Positions 34,590-41,878 of a DNA stretch of 64,000 bases are shown piece after piece. Within the stretch, counting starts at the first letter, position 1, and the number at the start of each line of letters is the position of its first letter. The DNA lies in NCBI RefSeq assembly GCF_030149505.1, contig NZ_JASBRN010000025.1, positions 1 through 64,000 on the forward strand, given 5' to 3'. Below the pieces are notes generated by a model. That model made no database searches and had not been told where the DNA came from. It worked only from the letters and a program-made list of their open reading frames with translations. The position numbers and the translations under genes were made by a program. Source of the DNA: Nocardioides sp. (GTDB lineage: Bacteria; Actinomycetota; Actinomycetes; Propionibacteriales; Nocardioidaceae).

Positions 34590-35371
34590 GGACCGTCCCG
34601 CTCCAGCCCCTCGGCGTCCGTGTCGAGGACCTCGACCTCGCCGATCCCGCCCTCGACCTGCCCGGCCTGGTGCCGGTGCTGCGCGACCTGCTCGCCGAGC
34701 ACGGGGTCGTCCACGTGCCCGACCAGCACGCGCTCGACGACGACGGGTTCCTCGCGCTGCTGCAGGCCTTCGGGCCGCTCGCGTTCACCACCGGCGAGAC
34801 CCCGCTGGCGTCGCACCCGCAGCTCAACGTGATCAGCAACGTCGGCCGCGAGAGCCCGCCGGTCAGCAACTGGCACGTCGACACCTCCTACGTCGACCGG
34901 CCGCCGGCGTACACCGCGCTGCGAGCCGTGCAGGTGCCGGTCGAGGGTGGCGCGACGCAGTTCAGCGACCAGTACGCCGCCCTCGACTCCCTCCCCGACG
35001 ACCTGCGCGCGCTGCTGGCCGACAAGACGCTGCGCCACGTCGTCACCGGCGTCGATCCGGGCCCGGGCGAGCAGACCGAGGCCGAGCACCCGCTCTTCCG
35101 GCCGCACCCGGTCACGGGCCGCCCGGCGCTCTACCTCACCGCTCCCAAGCGGTGCGCAGCGATCAGCGGGCTCGACGAGGTCGAGACCCGCGAGGTCGTC
35201 GCCCGGCTGCTCGACCACTCCACCCGCCCCGACAACGTCCTCGCCCACCGCTGGGCCCCCGGCGACGTGGTGCTCTGGGACAACGCCTGCGTGCTCCACC
35301 GCGCCGACCACTCCGCCGTCGTCGGCGACCGGGTCATGCACCGGGGGATGGTCGCCTCCCACGTGGCATGA
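34586..35371 (+). CDS. TauD/TfdA-family Fe(II)/2-oxoglutarate dioxygenase of the mycosporine operon
   Basis: The 261-residue protein has an intact facial triad and 2-oxoglutarate arginine: H97 and D99 in NWHVDTSY, H238 in VLHRADHS and R253 in MHRGM. Spacing and length fit the TauD family. ATG 34586 overlaps the mysD stop by 4 bp with CGGAGG upstream, so it is part of the operon. Known mycosporine tailoring to palythine uses MysH, a phytanoyl-CoA-dioxygenase-like protein, which is a different subgroup. This one could decarboxylate, demethylate or hydroxylate the amino acid substituent. That is inference; the reaction is unknown. Confidence 0.88.
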   Translation: MRTVPLQPLGVRVEDLDLADPALDLPGLVPVLRDLLAEHGVVHVPDQHALDDDGFLALLQAFGPLAFTTGETPLASHPQLNVISNVGRESPPVSNWHVDTSYVDRPPAYTALRAVQVPVEGGATQFSDQYAALDSLPDDLRALLADKTLRHVVTGVDPGPGEQTEAEHPLFRPHPVTGRPALYLTAPKRCAAISGLDEVETREVVARLLDHSTRPDNVLAHRWAPGDVVLWDNACVLHRADHSAVVGDRVMHRGMVASHVA

Positions 35372-35775
35372 CCCCCGGACTTCGTGACTCGGCGCTGGTT
35401 CGAGGGTGACTCGGCACGCCTTCGAGCGTCACTCGGCGCGCGCTGGACTCGACTTGACTGCGACCCGCCCACCTTCGAGCCCGCCTGCAAGTCTCCGCGT
35501 TCGTAGCTCGCACCGGGATGGTAAGGAGCCGGTCCGGGCACTCGCCTTACCCACCGACTCCCGCCGCGACAGGGGACCGAAACGAGCACGCTATGCACGA
35601 CTGTGCACACGCAGTGAGTAGACGCCCACTCCCTGCGACGCTCGATGGCGGCGATCGTCGAGACGCGGCTCGCCCTGTGGAGAGCTCGTGGCCCGGCCCG
35701 GCCCCTGTCGGGTAGGAAGGACCCGACCGCCGGAGACGAGCATCTCCAGCGGAACATCTCGGGAAAGGCAACAGC
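35372..35775. other. Gap with half repeat array and no recognised gene
   Basis: This 404-bp gap starts with three 22-bp repeat units (35383-35448). The rest shows a weak repeat-like stretch at about 35635-35680 (CTCGATGGCGGCGATCGTCGAG) and lower GC than its surroundings. The promoter of the downstream small gene should be in the second half; no convincing -35/-10 pair was found. Confidence 0.5.
35383..35448 (+). repeat. 22-bp iterated units, family E, forward half array (3 units)
   Basis: Units 35383-35404, 35405-35426 and a degenerate 35427-35448 share TGACTCGGCGC and TTCGAG. They start 11 bp after the dioxygenase stop. The matching inverted half is at 36772-36837, 1.3 kb away, whereas at 37539-37717 the two halves adjoin. 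Confidence 0.75.
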
Positions 35776-36387
35776 ATGTGGAAGTACGTCGATCGGATCC
35801 GCGAGAAGGACGCCGAGGCACGCCAGAAAGTCACCGCCTCGCGAGGTCGGTGGATAGTGGGGCAGCTCGCGCTAGTGCTCGTCTTCGCATTGGCAGCGAT
35901 GTTCATCTTCGACAAGACCGACGCCATCGGCGCTCAGGCCGACTCAAAGCCCTCGGCGTCGTACAAGTGCGTCGACGACACCGGAACCCCGTGCGGGACC
36001 TGGGCTGAGAAGAAGACCAAGCGTTTCGAGAACGGCAAGCTCGACAACTCCAAGGGCCTGGTCCTGCCGGCGAAGTGGCAGAAGAAGATCACCAAGAAGA
36101 TGGTCGCCAAGTACGGCAAGGGCGGGAACGGCACCCAAGCCCGCTACGACGGCGACTGGGGCTGGTGGAAGCGGCCGCTGACGGTCGCCATGTGCGGGTA
36201 CGACATGCAGACCATGGGCCTATGCCTGGCCGGGAAGCCAGATGTCGCCAAGGAAGTCGTCGAGGTCAAGGTCACCTGCGGCGGCCTCGGCGTGATCGGC
36301 AGCCTCGGTAGCGGCGGAATCGTCGGATTCGGCAAGGGCGCCGGCGGCTGCCTGTTCGGAAAACTCGCTATCGCCTGGTTCGACTAA
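35776..36387 (+). CDS. Orphan Lys-rich protein with one membrane segment
   Basis: I do not recognise this 203-residue protein. It has a charged N-terminus (KYVDRIREKDAEARQKV), one hydrophobic helix (about 27-45), then a basic extracytoplasmic region with cysteines in YKCVDDTGTPCGTW and AMCGYDMQTMGLCL. The C-terminus is Gly-rich (CGGLGVIGSLGSGGIVGF...GGCLFGKLAIAWFD) with GxxxG-like spacing reminiscent of pore-forming bacteriocins, though no family match is claimed. Codon use is less GC-biased than the neighbours. It has GGGAAAGG upstream of ATG 35776, its own terminator, and lies between the split halves of a repeat array, which suggests acquisition. Confidence 0.7.
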   Translation: MWKYVDRIREKDAEARQKVTASRGRWIVGQLALVLVFALAAMFIFDKTDAIGAQADSKPSASYKCVDDTGTPCGTWAEKKTKRFENGKLDNSKGLVLPAKWQKKITKKMVAKYGKGGNGTQARYDGDWGWWKRPLTVAMCGYDMQTMGLCLAGKPDVAKEVVEVKVTCGGLGVIGSLGSGGIVGFGKGAGGCLFGKLAIAWFD

Positions 36388-36832
36388 CAAGCAACGCTCT
36401 CGACAGTTCCTCTGATCGCGAAGGCGGACCCTCGGCACAGTCCGACGGGTCCGCCTTCTTCGTTTATCGGAGCTCACCCGTGGCACCAATGAATGACACG
36501 TCCGACTCGGGCTGCGACGACACCGTCCCCGACCCGATGCACGTCAGCCTCGCGGCCGCCCCTGTTCACCGTGGACGGTCGAGGGCGCAGCGAGGTCGCG
36601 CGCGCCGCGTAACGTGCACGAGGGGAAACCGACCCGGGACTTGACCGACACCACCATCGTCGAGGAGGTGACCGAACCCGACCTCCAGGCCCTCACGGCC
36701 TGACCGACACGCCCAACCGAGGGATCAACCTCGTACACCACACCCGCGGACTGGACCCGCGCTGGGTCGGCCTCGAACCAGCGCCGGGTGAGCGGTGAAC
36801 CAGCGCCGAGTCAGCGTTGAACCAGCGCCGAG
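36388..36832. other. Gap with terminator, short fragments and half repeat array
   Basis: This 445-bp gap holds a terminator (36420-36458), two very short open frames (36493-36612, 39 codons; 36614-36703, 29 codons ending VTEPDLQALTA) that look like remnants, and the inverted 22-bp units. No complete gene is supported. Confidence 0.5.
36420..36458 (+). terminator. Intrinsic terminator of the orphan gene
   Basis: GAAGGCGGACCC (36420-36431) pairs perfectly with GGGTCCGCCTTC (36447-36458), followed by TTCGTTT. It lies 33 bp after the stop and is the most classical terminator in the window. Confidence 0.8.
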
Positions 36833-36837
36833 TCAGC
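36772..36837 (-). repeat. 22-bp iterated units, family E, inverted half array (3 units)
   Basis: Units 36772-36793, 36794-36815 and 36816-36837 share GAACCAGCGCCGAGTCAGC. The last unit supplies the stop codon of the truncated peptidase fragment. A degenerate unit precedes at about 36751-36771. Confidence 0.75.
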
Positions 36838-37195
36838 GGGGAGGCGAGTCGGTCCCGAGCAACCAGGCGTCGAAGACCGGCCGGAGGTCCCGTCCCGCCT
36901 CGGTCGACCACCACGAGACGACGTCGTCGTACGACGCGGTGCCGTACGGGCGGGAGGCCGGCCACTCGCGCATCAGTCGCCAGAACAGCTCGTCCCCGAG
37001 CAGCTCGCGGACCTCGTGCCACATGAGCGCCCCGGAGTAGTAGGCGTTGCCCTCGCCGAAGGTGGCCGGGTCGTACGCCGCGGGCGGCCCGGACTCCGCG
37101 CGCATCGCCGGCTCGTCCTGCGCCCAGAAGTCGAGCAGCGCCTCCAGGGAGTAGGGCTCCTCCTCGGCCTGCCACAGGCCCTGGAGGGGACCGCC
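36833..37195 (-). pseudogene. C-terminal remnant of an M1-type metallopeptidase
   Basis: The minus-strand frame reads coherently from about 37195 (QGLWQAEEEPYSLEALLDFW) to the stop in the repeat unit at 36833, including GEGNAYYSGALMWHEVRELLGDELFW. This resembles the C-terminal region of actinobacterial M1 aminopeptidases. The HExxH catalytic domain and any start are missing; upstream codons in the same frame turn into nonsense at about 37200. It meets another remnant head to head there, so this is a deletion product. Confidence 0.65.
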
Positions 37196-37201
37196 CCGCA
37201 G

Positions 37202-37537
37202 GACGACGGGACCTACCCCGCGCTCTCGGTCGGCTCCGAGGCCGGCTGGACCGAGGAGTCCTCGGCCGGCCACGGGGTCTTCCTCGCCCTGATGCCCGGC
37301 ACGGACCTGCCCGAGCGGATGCCGGGCCACCCCGAGTGCGACTCCACCGCCCCGCCGTACTCCGACGCCGGCACGCAGCCCTCCCGGACCGTCGTCCACT
37401 CCGGCTGCCCCGGCGGCGTCACCGTCGAGCGGGTCGTCCAGGTCGCGGCCGACCGGGTCCTCTGGGTGCAGGTCCGCAGCCCCGACACCGCCACCGCCAA
37501 CCGCATCCTCGACTCCGTCACCACCCGCGGCATCTGA
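37202..37537 (+). pseudogene. C-terminal remnant of an unidentified exported protein
   Basis: The plus-strand frame is protein-like from about 37202 (DDGTYPALSVGSEAGWTEES) to its stop at 37537 and includes CDSTAPPYSDAG and VVHSGCPGGVTVERVVQVA. Two cysteines suggest an extracytoplasmic domain. The codons before 37202 are the antisense of the peptidase fragment, so the 5' part is gone. No family is recognised. A repeat array begins 2 bp after the stop. Confidence 0.6.
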
Positions 37538-37538
37538 C

Positions 37539-37717
37539 GCTCACTCGGCACTGTTTCGAGGGCGACTCGGCGCCAGTTCGACCCTGACTCGGCGCGGATT
37601 CGAGAGTGAGTCGGCGCCCATTCGAGTCACTCGAACCAGCGCCGACTCACCGTCGAACCAGTGCCGAGTGACGCTCGAATCCGCGCCGAGTCACCCTTGA
37701 ACCAGTGCCGAGTCAGC
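37539..37717. repeat. 22-bp iterated array, family E, complete 4+4 inverted array
   Basis: Four forward units (37539-37560, 37561-37582, 37583-37604, 37605-37626) with ACTCGGCGC and TTCGAG are followed by four inverted units (37630-37651, 37652-37673, 37674-37695, 37696-37717) with GAACCAGYGCCGAGT. The period is exactly 22 bp in each half. It lies between convergent gene ends (37537 and 37737). Confidence 0.85.
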
Positions 37718-37736
37718 GCGCCCCGGGACCGGTCGT

Positions 37737-39245
37737 TCAGCCGTCGAGGGTGGAGTGGACCTGCCGCCCGGCGACCCAGGTGCCGGCGACGGTGACGGCG
37801 CGGAGATGGGCGGCCGCCTCGGCGGGGGTGTCGTACGCCGCCAGCGGGTCGTGGTCGAGGAGCGCGAGGTCACCGAGCGACCCGACCCCGACCGTCCCGG
37901 CACCGTCGACCGAGGCGCGCAGGACCTCGAGCGGGGTGAGTGCCTGCTCCCCGTGCCAGGCCTCGCGCTCGTCGCCGGAGCGGTGGACCGCGGCGGCCAT
38001 CGCCAGCCACGGGTCCAGCGGGCTGACCGGGGCGTCGGAGCCGAGCGCGAGCTCCACGCCGTCGTCGAGCATCCACCGGAAGGCGAAGCAGCGCGCGGAC
38101 CGCTCTCCCCAGATCCGCTCGGTCAGGTCGCGGTCGTCGAGCAGGTGCGCGGGCTGCACGCTGGCCCGGATGCCCAGCCGCGCCATCTCGCGCACGTCAC
38201 CGCGGTTGACCATCTGCGCGTGCTCGATCGAGCCCCGCGCGCCGGTCTCGGCGTACGACGCCAGCGCCTCGGCGACCGCGGCGTCGCCGATCGCGTGCGT
38301 GGCCACCTCGAGCCCGTGCGCCCGGGCCCGGGCGAGCAGGGCGCGCAGCTCGGCACCCGACAGGTTGGGCTGGCCGGAGGGGTACTCCAGGCGGTACGCG
38401 TCGCCGTACGGCTCGCAGCACCACGCCGTGCGGGTGTTGAGCGAGCCGTCGCTGATGATCTTCAGCGGCCCCATGACCAGCCGGTCGTCACCGGGCACCA
38501 GCGGGTCGCCCGTGCGCAGGCCGCGGGCGAGGACGTCGTCGAGCCCCTCGGCGTACGTCGCCATCCGGACCCGCAGCACGTCGGCACCCTCGGCCCACCG
38601 CTCCTGCCACTCCGGCACGCCGCCGGACCACTCGAAGTCCGCGAGCCCGACGACGCCCATGGACGCGGCGTGGTCGAGGGTGCGGCGGTAGGCCTCCGGG
38701 CTGGTGCCGTCGTCGCCGATGAGCGTGGAGAGCCGGGCCATCGCCGCGAACCACTCGGACTCGCGCACCACCGAGTCGCGCACCGGCAGGGCGAGGTGCA
38801 GCAGGGCGGGGGTGTTGAGCCAGGCGTGGTGGGCGTCGCCGGAGATCAGCACGACCGGGGTGTCCCCGGAGACCGCGTCGAGCTCGGAGACGGTCACCTC
38901 GCGCTCCCAGCCGGCCGAGCGGTGGCCCCAGCCGATGACGGGGAGGTCGGGGTACTCGGCCACCCGTGCGGCCACCAGGGCCGTGGCGTCCTCGGGGGAC
39001 CGCGCCCCGGCGAGGTCGAGCCGCCCGGAGGTCAGCGTCCACTGGGCCAGGTGCACGTGCTGGTCCCACAGCCCCGGCACCAGCCAGCGGCCGTCGGCGC
39101 GCACCTCCTCGACCCCGGCGGGCCGCTCGAGAGCGGGCCCGACGGCGCTGACGCGACCCCCCTCCACCAGGACGTCCACGGGGTCGCGCGGCGCCTCGGT
39201 GGTCACCGGGACCAGGCGCGCGCCGCGCAGGATCAGGCTGCTCAT
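37737..39245 (-). CDS. Amidohydrolase family protein (YtcJ/exoenzyme-regulatory-like)
   Basis: The 502-residue metal-dependent hydrolase has the N-terminal metal-binding HVH in PGLWDQHVHLAQW, a later ISGDAHHAWLN, the His in VATHAIGDAAV, and the C-terminal metal Asp in ALGSDAPVSPLDPW. The domain plan (short beta-domain, TIM barrel, return to beta-domain LTPLEVLRAS) matches YtcJ-like amidohydrolases with unknown natural substrates. ATG 39245 is used since the frame upstream is not conserved-looking. It is divergent from the next gene with an 81-bp gap. Confidence 0.85.
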   Translation of the reverse strand: MSSLILRGARLVPVTTEAPRDPVDVLVEGGRVSAVGPALERPAGVEEVRADGRWLVPGLWDQHVHLAQWTLTSGRLDLAGARSPEDATALVAARVAEYPDLPVIGWGHRSAGWEREVTVSELDAVSGDTPVVLISGDAHHAWLNTPALLHLALPVRDSVVRESEWFAAMARLSTLIGDDGTSPEAYRRTLDHAASMGVVGLADFEWSGGVPEWQERWAEGADVLRVRMATYAEGLDDVLARGLRTGDPLVPGDDRLVMGPLKIISDGSLNTRTAWCCEPYGDAYRLEYPSGQPNLSGAELRALLARARAHGLEVATHAIGDAAVAEALASYAETGARGSIEHAQMVNRGDVREMARLGIRASVQPAHLLDDRDLTERIWGERSARCFAFRWMLDDGVELALGSDAPVSPLDPWLAMAAAVHRSGDEREAWHGEQALTPLEVLRASVDGAGTVGVGSLGDLALLDHDPLAAYDTPAEAAAHLRAVTVAGTWVAGRQVHSTLDG

Positions 39246-39326
39246 GGGCGCGACGATAGGCACCACCGGGTCGCGACCCGAAAACCGCCGTGGGCCGGGC
39301 GCGCGGACCCGGTTACGGTGACGCCC

Positions 39327-39980
39327 GTGGACGCACGCAGGCTCGGGCTGGCGGCGCTCGCGGTCGTCCTGCTCGCGGCCGCTGGCGCGGCCCTGGGGTA
39401 CGCCGCCGGGCGCGAGACCCCGGCCCCGCTGGTCGTCGACGCCGCACCCGTGGCGGCCGCCAACCCGGCGTACCCGCGCGACCCCGTGCTGCGGGTCCTC
39501 CCCGACCCCGACGACCCGCCGCTGCGACCGGGGCTCCCCACCGCGCGGGCGGTCGTGGGCACCAGCCCGTTCTCGGTGTCGCTGCCCGTGCCGCGCGGCT
39601 GGGTCCGCTCCGACGCCACCGCCGGCGAGACGCGCTTCTACCCCGAGCCGCCCACCGACGACACCGTCGGCGGGTACTTCGTGCGGGTGCGCCTGGTGGG
39701 CAACCAGTACCTCTCGGTGCCGGCCCAGCTCGACGCCCGGCTCGAGGCGCTCTCGACCGCGAGCGGGATCGAGGACCTCACCCTGGAGTCGCGCTCCTTC
39801 GACGCCCTCGTCGTCTCCTACGTCGCCGACGGCTACCGCCGCGTGGCGATGGAGCAGTTCGTGGCGCCGCCGGGGGAGGAGGTCGCCTCGGCGTACGTCG
39901 CCGTCATCGGCCGCGAACGCGACCGCGACGGCCTCGCCGACCTGCTGGACCGGCTCACCGGCGGTCTGCGCTTCGAGTGA
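39327..39980 (+). CDS. Membrane-anchored protein of unknown function
   Basis: The 217-residue protein starts at GTG 39327 with an N-terminal anchor or signal helix (LGLAALAVVLLAAAGAALGYAAG), then a Pro-rich spacer and a globular domain (FSVSLPVPRGWVRSDATAGETRFYPEP...GYFVRVRLVGNQYLSV). The domain resembles the extracytoplasmic domains found in actinobacterial lipoproteins or kinase-linked proteins, such as LpqN-like folds, but no family is asserted. It is divergent from the amidohydrolase gene and convergent with the fasciclin gene across a perfect hairpin. Confidence 0.7.
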   Translation: MDARRLGLAALAVVLLAAAGAALGYAAGRETPAPLVVDAAPVAAANPAYPRDPVLRVLPDPDDPPLRPGLPTARAVVGTSPFSVSLPVPRGWVRSDATAGETRFYPEPPTDDTVGGYFVRVRLVGNQYLSVPAQLDARLEALSTASGIEDLTLESRSFDALVVSYVADGYRRVAMEQFVAPPGEEVASAYVAVIGRERDRDGLADLLDRLTGGLRFE

Positions 39981-40006
39981 GCCGAGCCCGCTCGGCCCCG
40001 GACGCA

Positions 40007-40052
40007 GCACTGGCCCGGACGGTCGAGGGAGGGCGACCGTCCGGGCCAGTGC
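40007..40052. terminator. Perfect 19-bp hairpin between convergent genes
   Basis: GCACTGGCCCGGACGGTCG (40007-40025) is exactly complementary to 40034-40052, with an 8-base loop. It lies between gene ends at 39980 and 40066 and should serve both directions. Confidence 0.75.
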
Positions 40053-40065
40053 CCGGGGGGATGGA

Positions 40066-40698
40066 TCAGGGGAGGTCGACCGGGCGCAGCACGCGGTTGA
40101 TGGCGTGGGCCAGCTGGTTGGCCTGCGCGTTGATGTCGGTCACCGTGACGCGCGGGTCGGCGTCGGAGGCGTCGCCGTCCTCGAGGGTGATCTTCGAACC
40201 GTCGACACGCACGGTCACCGAGCCGCCCTGGGCGGTCTCGACGGCCTGGTCGTCGGCGGCGACGACCGCGGTGGAGTCGAGCTTCGAGCCGGCGACCACG
40301 TGGTAGAGCAGGACGGTCTCGAGGGTGTCGACGTCGACGTTGGCAGCCAGCGCCTTGAACGCCTTGCGCTCGTTCTGGCCGGCGGCGGGCTCGACGAGAT
40401 CGCGGGCCAGGCGGCGGAAGGCCAGGTCGGTCGGCGCGAAGGCGGTCAGCGTCTGGGTGCCGTCGGCCAGCAGGGCCACGGGGCTCTCCGGCTTCGCGCC
40501 GAGCACGACGCGCACGGCGCGGTCGAGCACGTCGAAGTCCTTCTGGTCGCGGTCGAACTTGTTGCCGTCGGCGGCCAGGACCTCGGCAAGGCTCGTGTCG
40601 GTCTCGTCGGCAGAGGCCGGGGCGGAGGTCGCGAGCGCGCCGGTGACGGCGAGGGCGGCGACGGAGCCGAGGGCAGCGGTGCGGCGGAGGAGGGACAT
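40066..40698 (-). CDS. Secreted fasciclin-domain protein
   Basis: The 210-residue protein has a signal peptide (about 1-30, ending SAPASA) and one fasciclin domain with the two usual motifs, TLTAFAPTDLAFRRL and LETVLLYHVVAGSKLDS, ending NGxxHxINxVL-type QANQLAHAINRVLRP. Such domains mediate adhesion or surface association; MPB70 of mycobacteria is an example. ATG 40698 starts directly at the signal peptide. The upstream 159-bp gap to the GDSL gene contains a small TCCAC/GTGGA inverted repeat. Confidence 0.88.
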   Translation of the reverse strand: MSLLRRTAALGSVAALAVTGALATSAPASADETDTSLAEVLAADGNKFDRDQKDFDVLDRAVRVVLGAKPESPVALLADGTQTLTAFAPTDLAFRRLARDLVEPAAGQNERKAFKALAANVDVDTLETVLLYHVVAGSKLDSTAVVAADDQAVETAQGGSVTVRVDGSKITLEDGDASDADPRVTVTDINAQANQLAHAINRVLRPVDLP

Positions 40699-40857
40699 GG
40701 TGGAAAACCTTTCCGAGTAGGTCAGCGGTGTGTTCAACCGTTGCCCGTGATTCGGCCCGACCCGACCACCCGGATGGGTGGAATCTCCACTGTCTGTGGA
40801 GAATCCTGTTGAGAATTTCCTGAGAGCGGACGGGGCCGTGACCTCAGGTTCGCGGGC

Positions 40858-41802
40858 TCAGCCCTCCAGCAGCCGCAGGATCTCCTGCGCGACCGCCTCC
40901 TGGTGCGCCGCGAACGGGTGGAAGGCCAGCGCCTGCCCCTCCACCGTGTCCTTGCCGGCGATCCAGGGGTCCTCGGAGCACACGTCGTGGCCCTCGGTGA
41001 GGGCGTAGGCGTCGACGTACTCGGCCCCGCCCTTGCGCGCGCCTTCCTCCAGCGCCTCGGCCAGCCCGCGGTTCATGGTGCGCGCGAAGGCCAGGTCCCC
41101 GTCGGCGATCGGCAGCTGCGGGCAGGCGCGGTCGCCCTGCGGGACGATCTGCGGGTAGCCGACGACCAGGATCCGGGCGTCGGGTGCCCGGCCGCGGACG
41201 CCCTGGACCACCGAGGAGATGCGCTCCTCGATCTTGGCCAGCACCTCCGGGCCGTCCTCGGAGGCGACGTCGGTGCACGGGCTGCCGTCGGGGTCGGTCG
41301 AGGCGATCTGGGCGCACCCACCGACGAGGGTCGAGAAGAGGCCGAAGTCGTTGCCGCCGATGGAGACCGTCACCAGCGAGGTGTCCTCGGTGACCGCCTG
41401 CAGCTGCGGCGGGCGGCTCAGGCCGTCGAAGGTCCGCTGGACCCCGATCAGCGAGGTGGTGTCGGCGCCGGCGCAGCTGACGTCCTCGAGCTGGGTGCCC
41501 TCGAGCGCGGCCGCCACCAGCGAGGGGTAGTTGCCGCTCGAGCGCAGGCAGCCGTCCTGGGGGTCGGTCTCGGGCACCAGGGGCGCGGAGGTGTAGGAGT
41601 CGCCGATCGCGACGTAGCGGGGGTACTCGGCGGTCGCGGAGGCATCCTCGGACGCATCCGTCGTGGCGGGGTCCGAGGCCGAGGGCGAGTCCGACCCGGA
41701 GCCGGAGGGCTGCTCGGAGGCGTCCTCGCCGCACCCGACCAGGGCGACGGACAGGACCGTGGCGGCCAGGAGGCGGGGCAGGGCTCGGGGAAGGGCTCGC
41801 AT
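40858..41802 (-). CDS. SGNH/GDSL hydrolase lipoprotein
   Basis: The 314-residue lipoprotein has a signal with lipobox ALVGC (C24), a Ser/Asp-rich linker (about 25-58), and an SGNH domain with block I AIGDSYTS, block III SIGGNDFG and block V AFHPFAAH carrying the catalytic His. Blocks I, III and V are intact, consistent with an esterase or lipase active outside the membrane. Cysteines are paired through the domain, as in streptomycete SGNH enzymes. It lies downstream of the PucR gene on the same strand with a 76-bp gap. Confidence 0.88.
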   Translation of the reverse strand: MRALPRALPRLLAATVLSVALVGCGEDASEQPSGSGSDSPSASDPATTDASEDASATAEYPRYVAIGDSYTSAPLVPETDPQDGCLRSSGNYPSLVAAALEGTQLEDVSCAGADTTSLIGVQRTFDGLSRPPQLQAVTEDTSLVTVSIGGNDFGLFSTLVGGCAQIASTDPDGSPCTDVASEDGPEVLAKIEERISSVVQGVRGRAPDARILVVGYPQIVPQGDRACPQLPIADGDLAFARTMNRGLAEALEEGARKGGAEYVDAYALTEGHDVCSEDPWIAGKDTVEGQALAFHPFAAHQEAVAQEILRLLEG

Positions 41803-41878
41803 GGCGCGAACGTACCCGCCGCCGCCCGGGGCACCGACCGGGTGAAGGCGCCCGGGCGGCGCGCTCGAGCCGACGCGC

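Noticed and set aside
36614..36703. 29-codon frame ending VTEPDLQALTA considered as a modified-peptide precursor
   Set aside because: No ribosome-binding site, no modification enzymes nearby, and it lies in a zone of gene remnants.
37539..37717. Regular 22-bp repeats considered as a CRISPR array
   Set aside because: Units are contiguous without unique spacers, the second half is inverted, and no cas genes are in the window.
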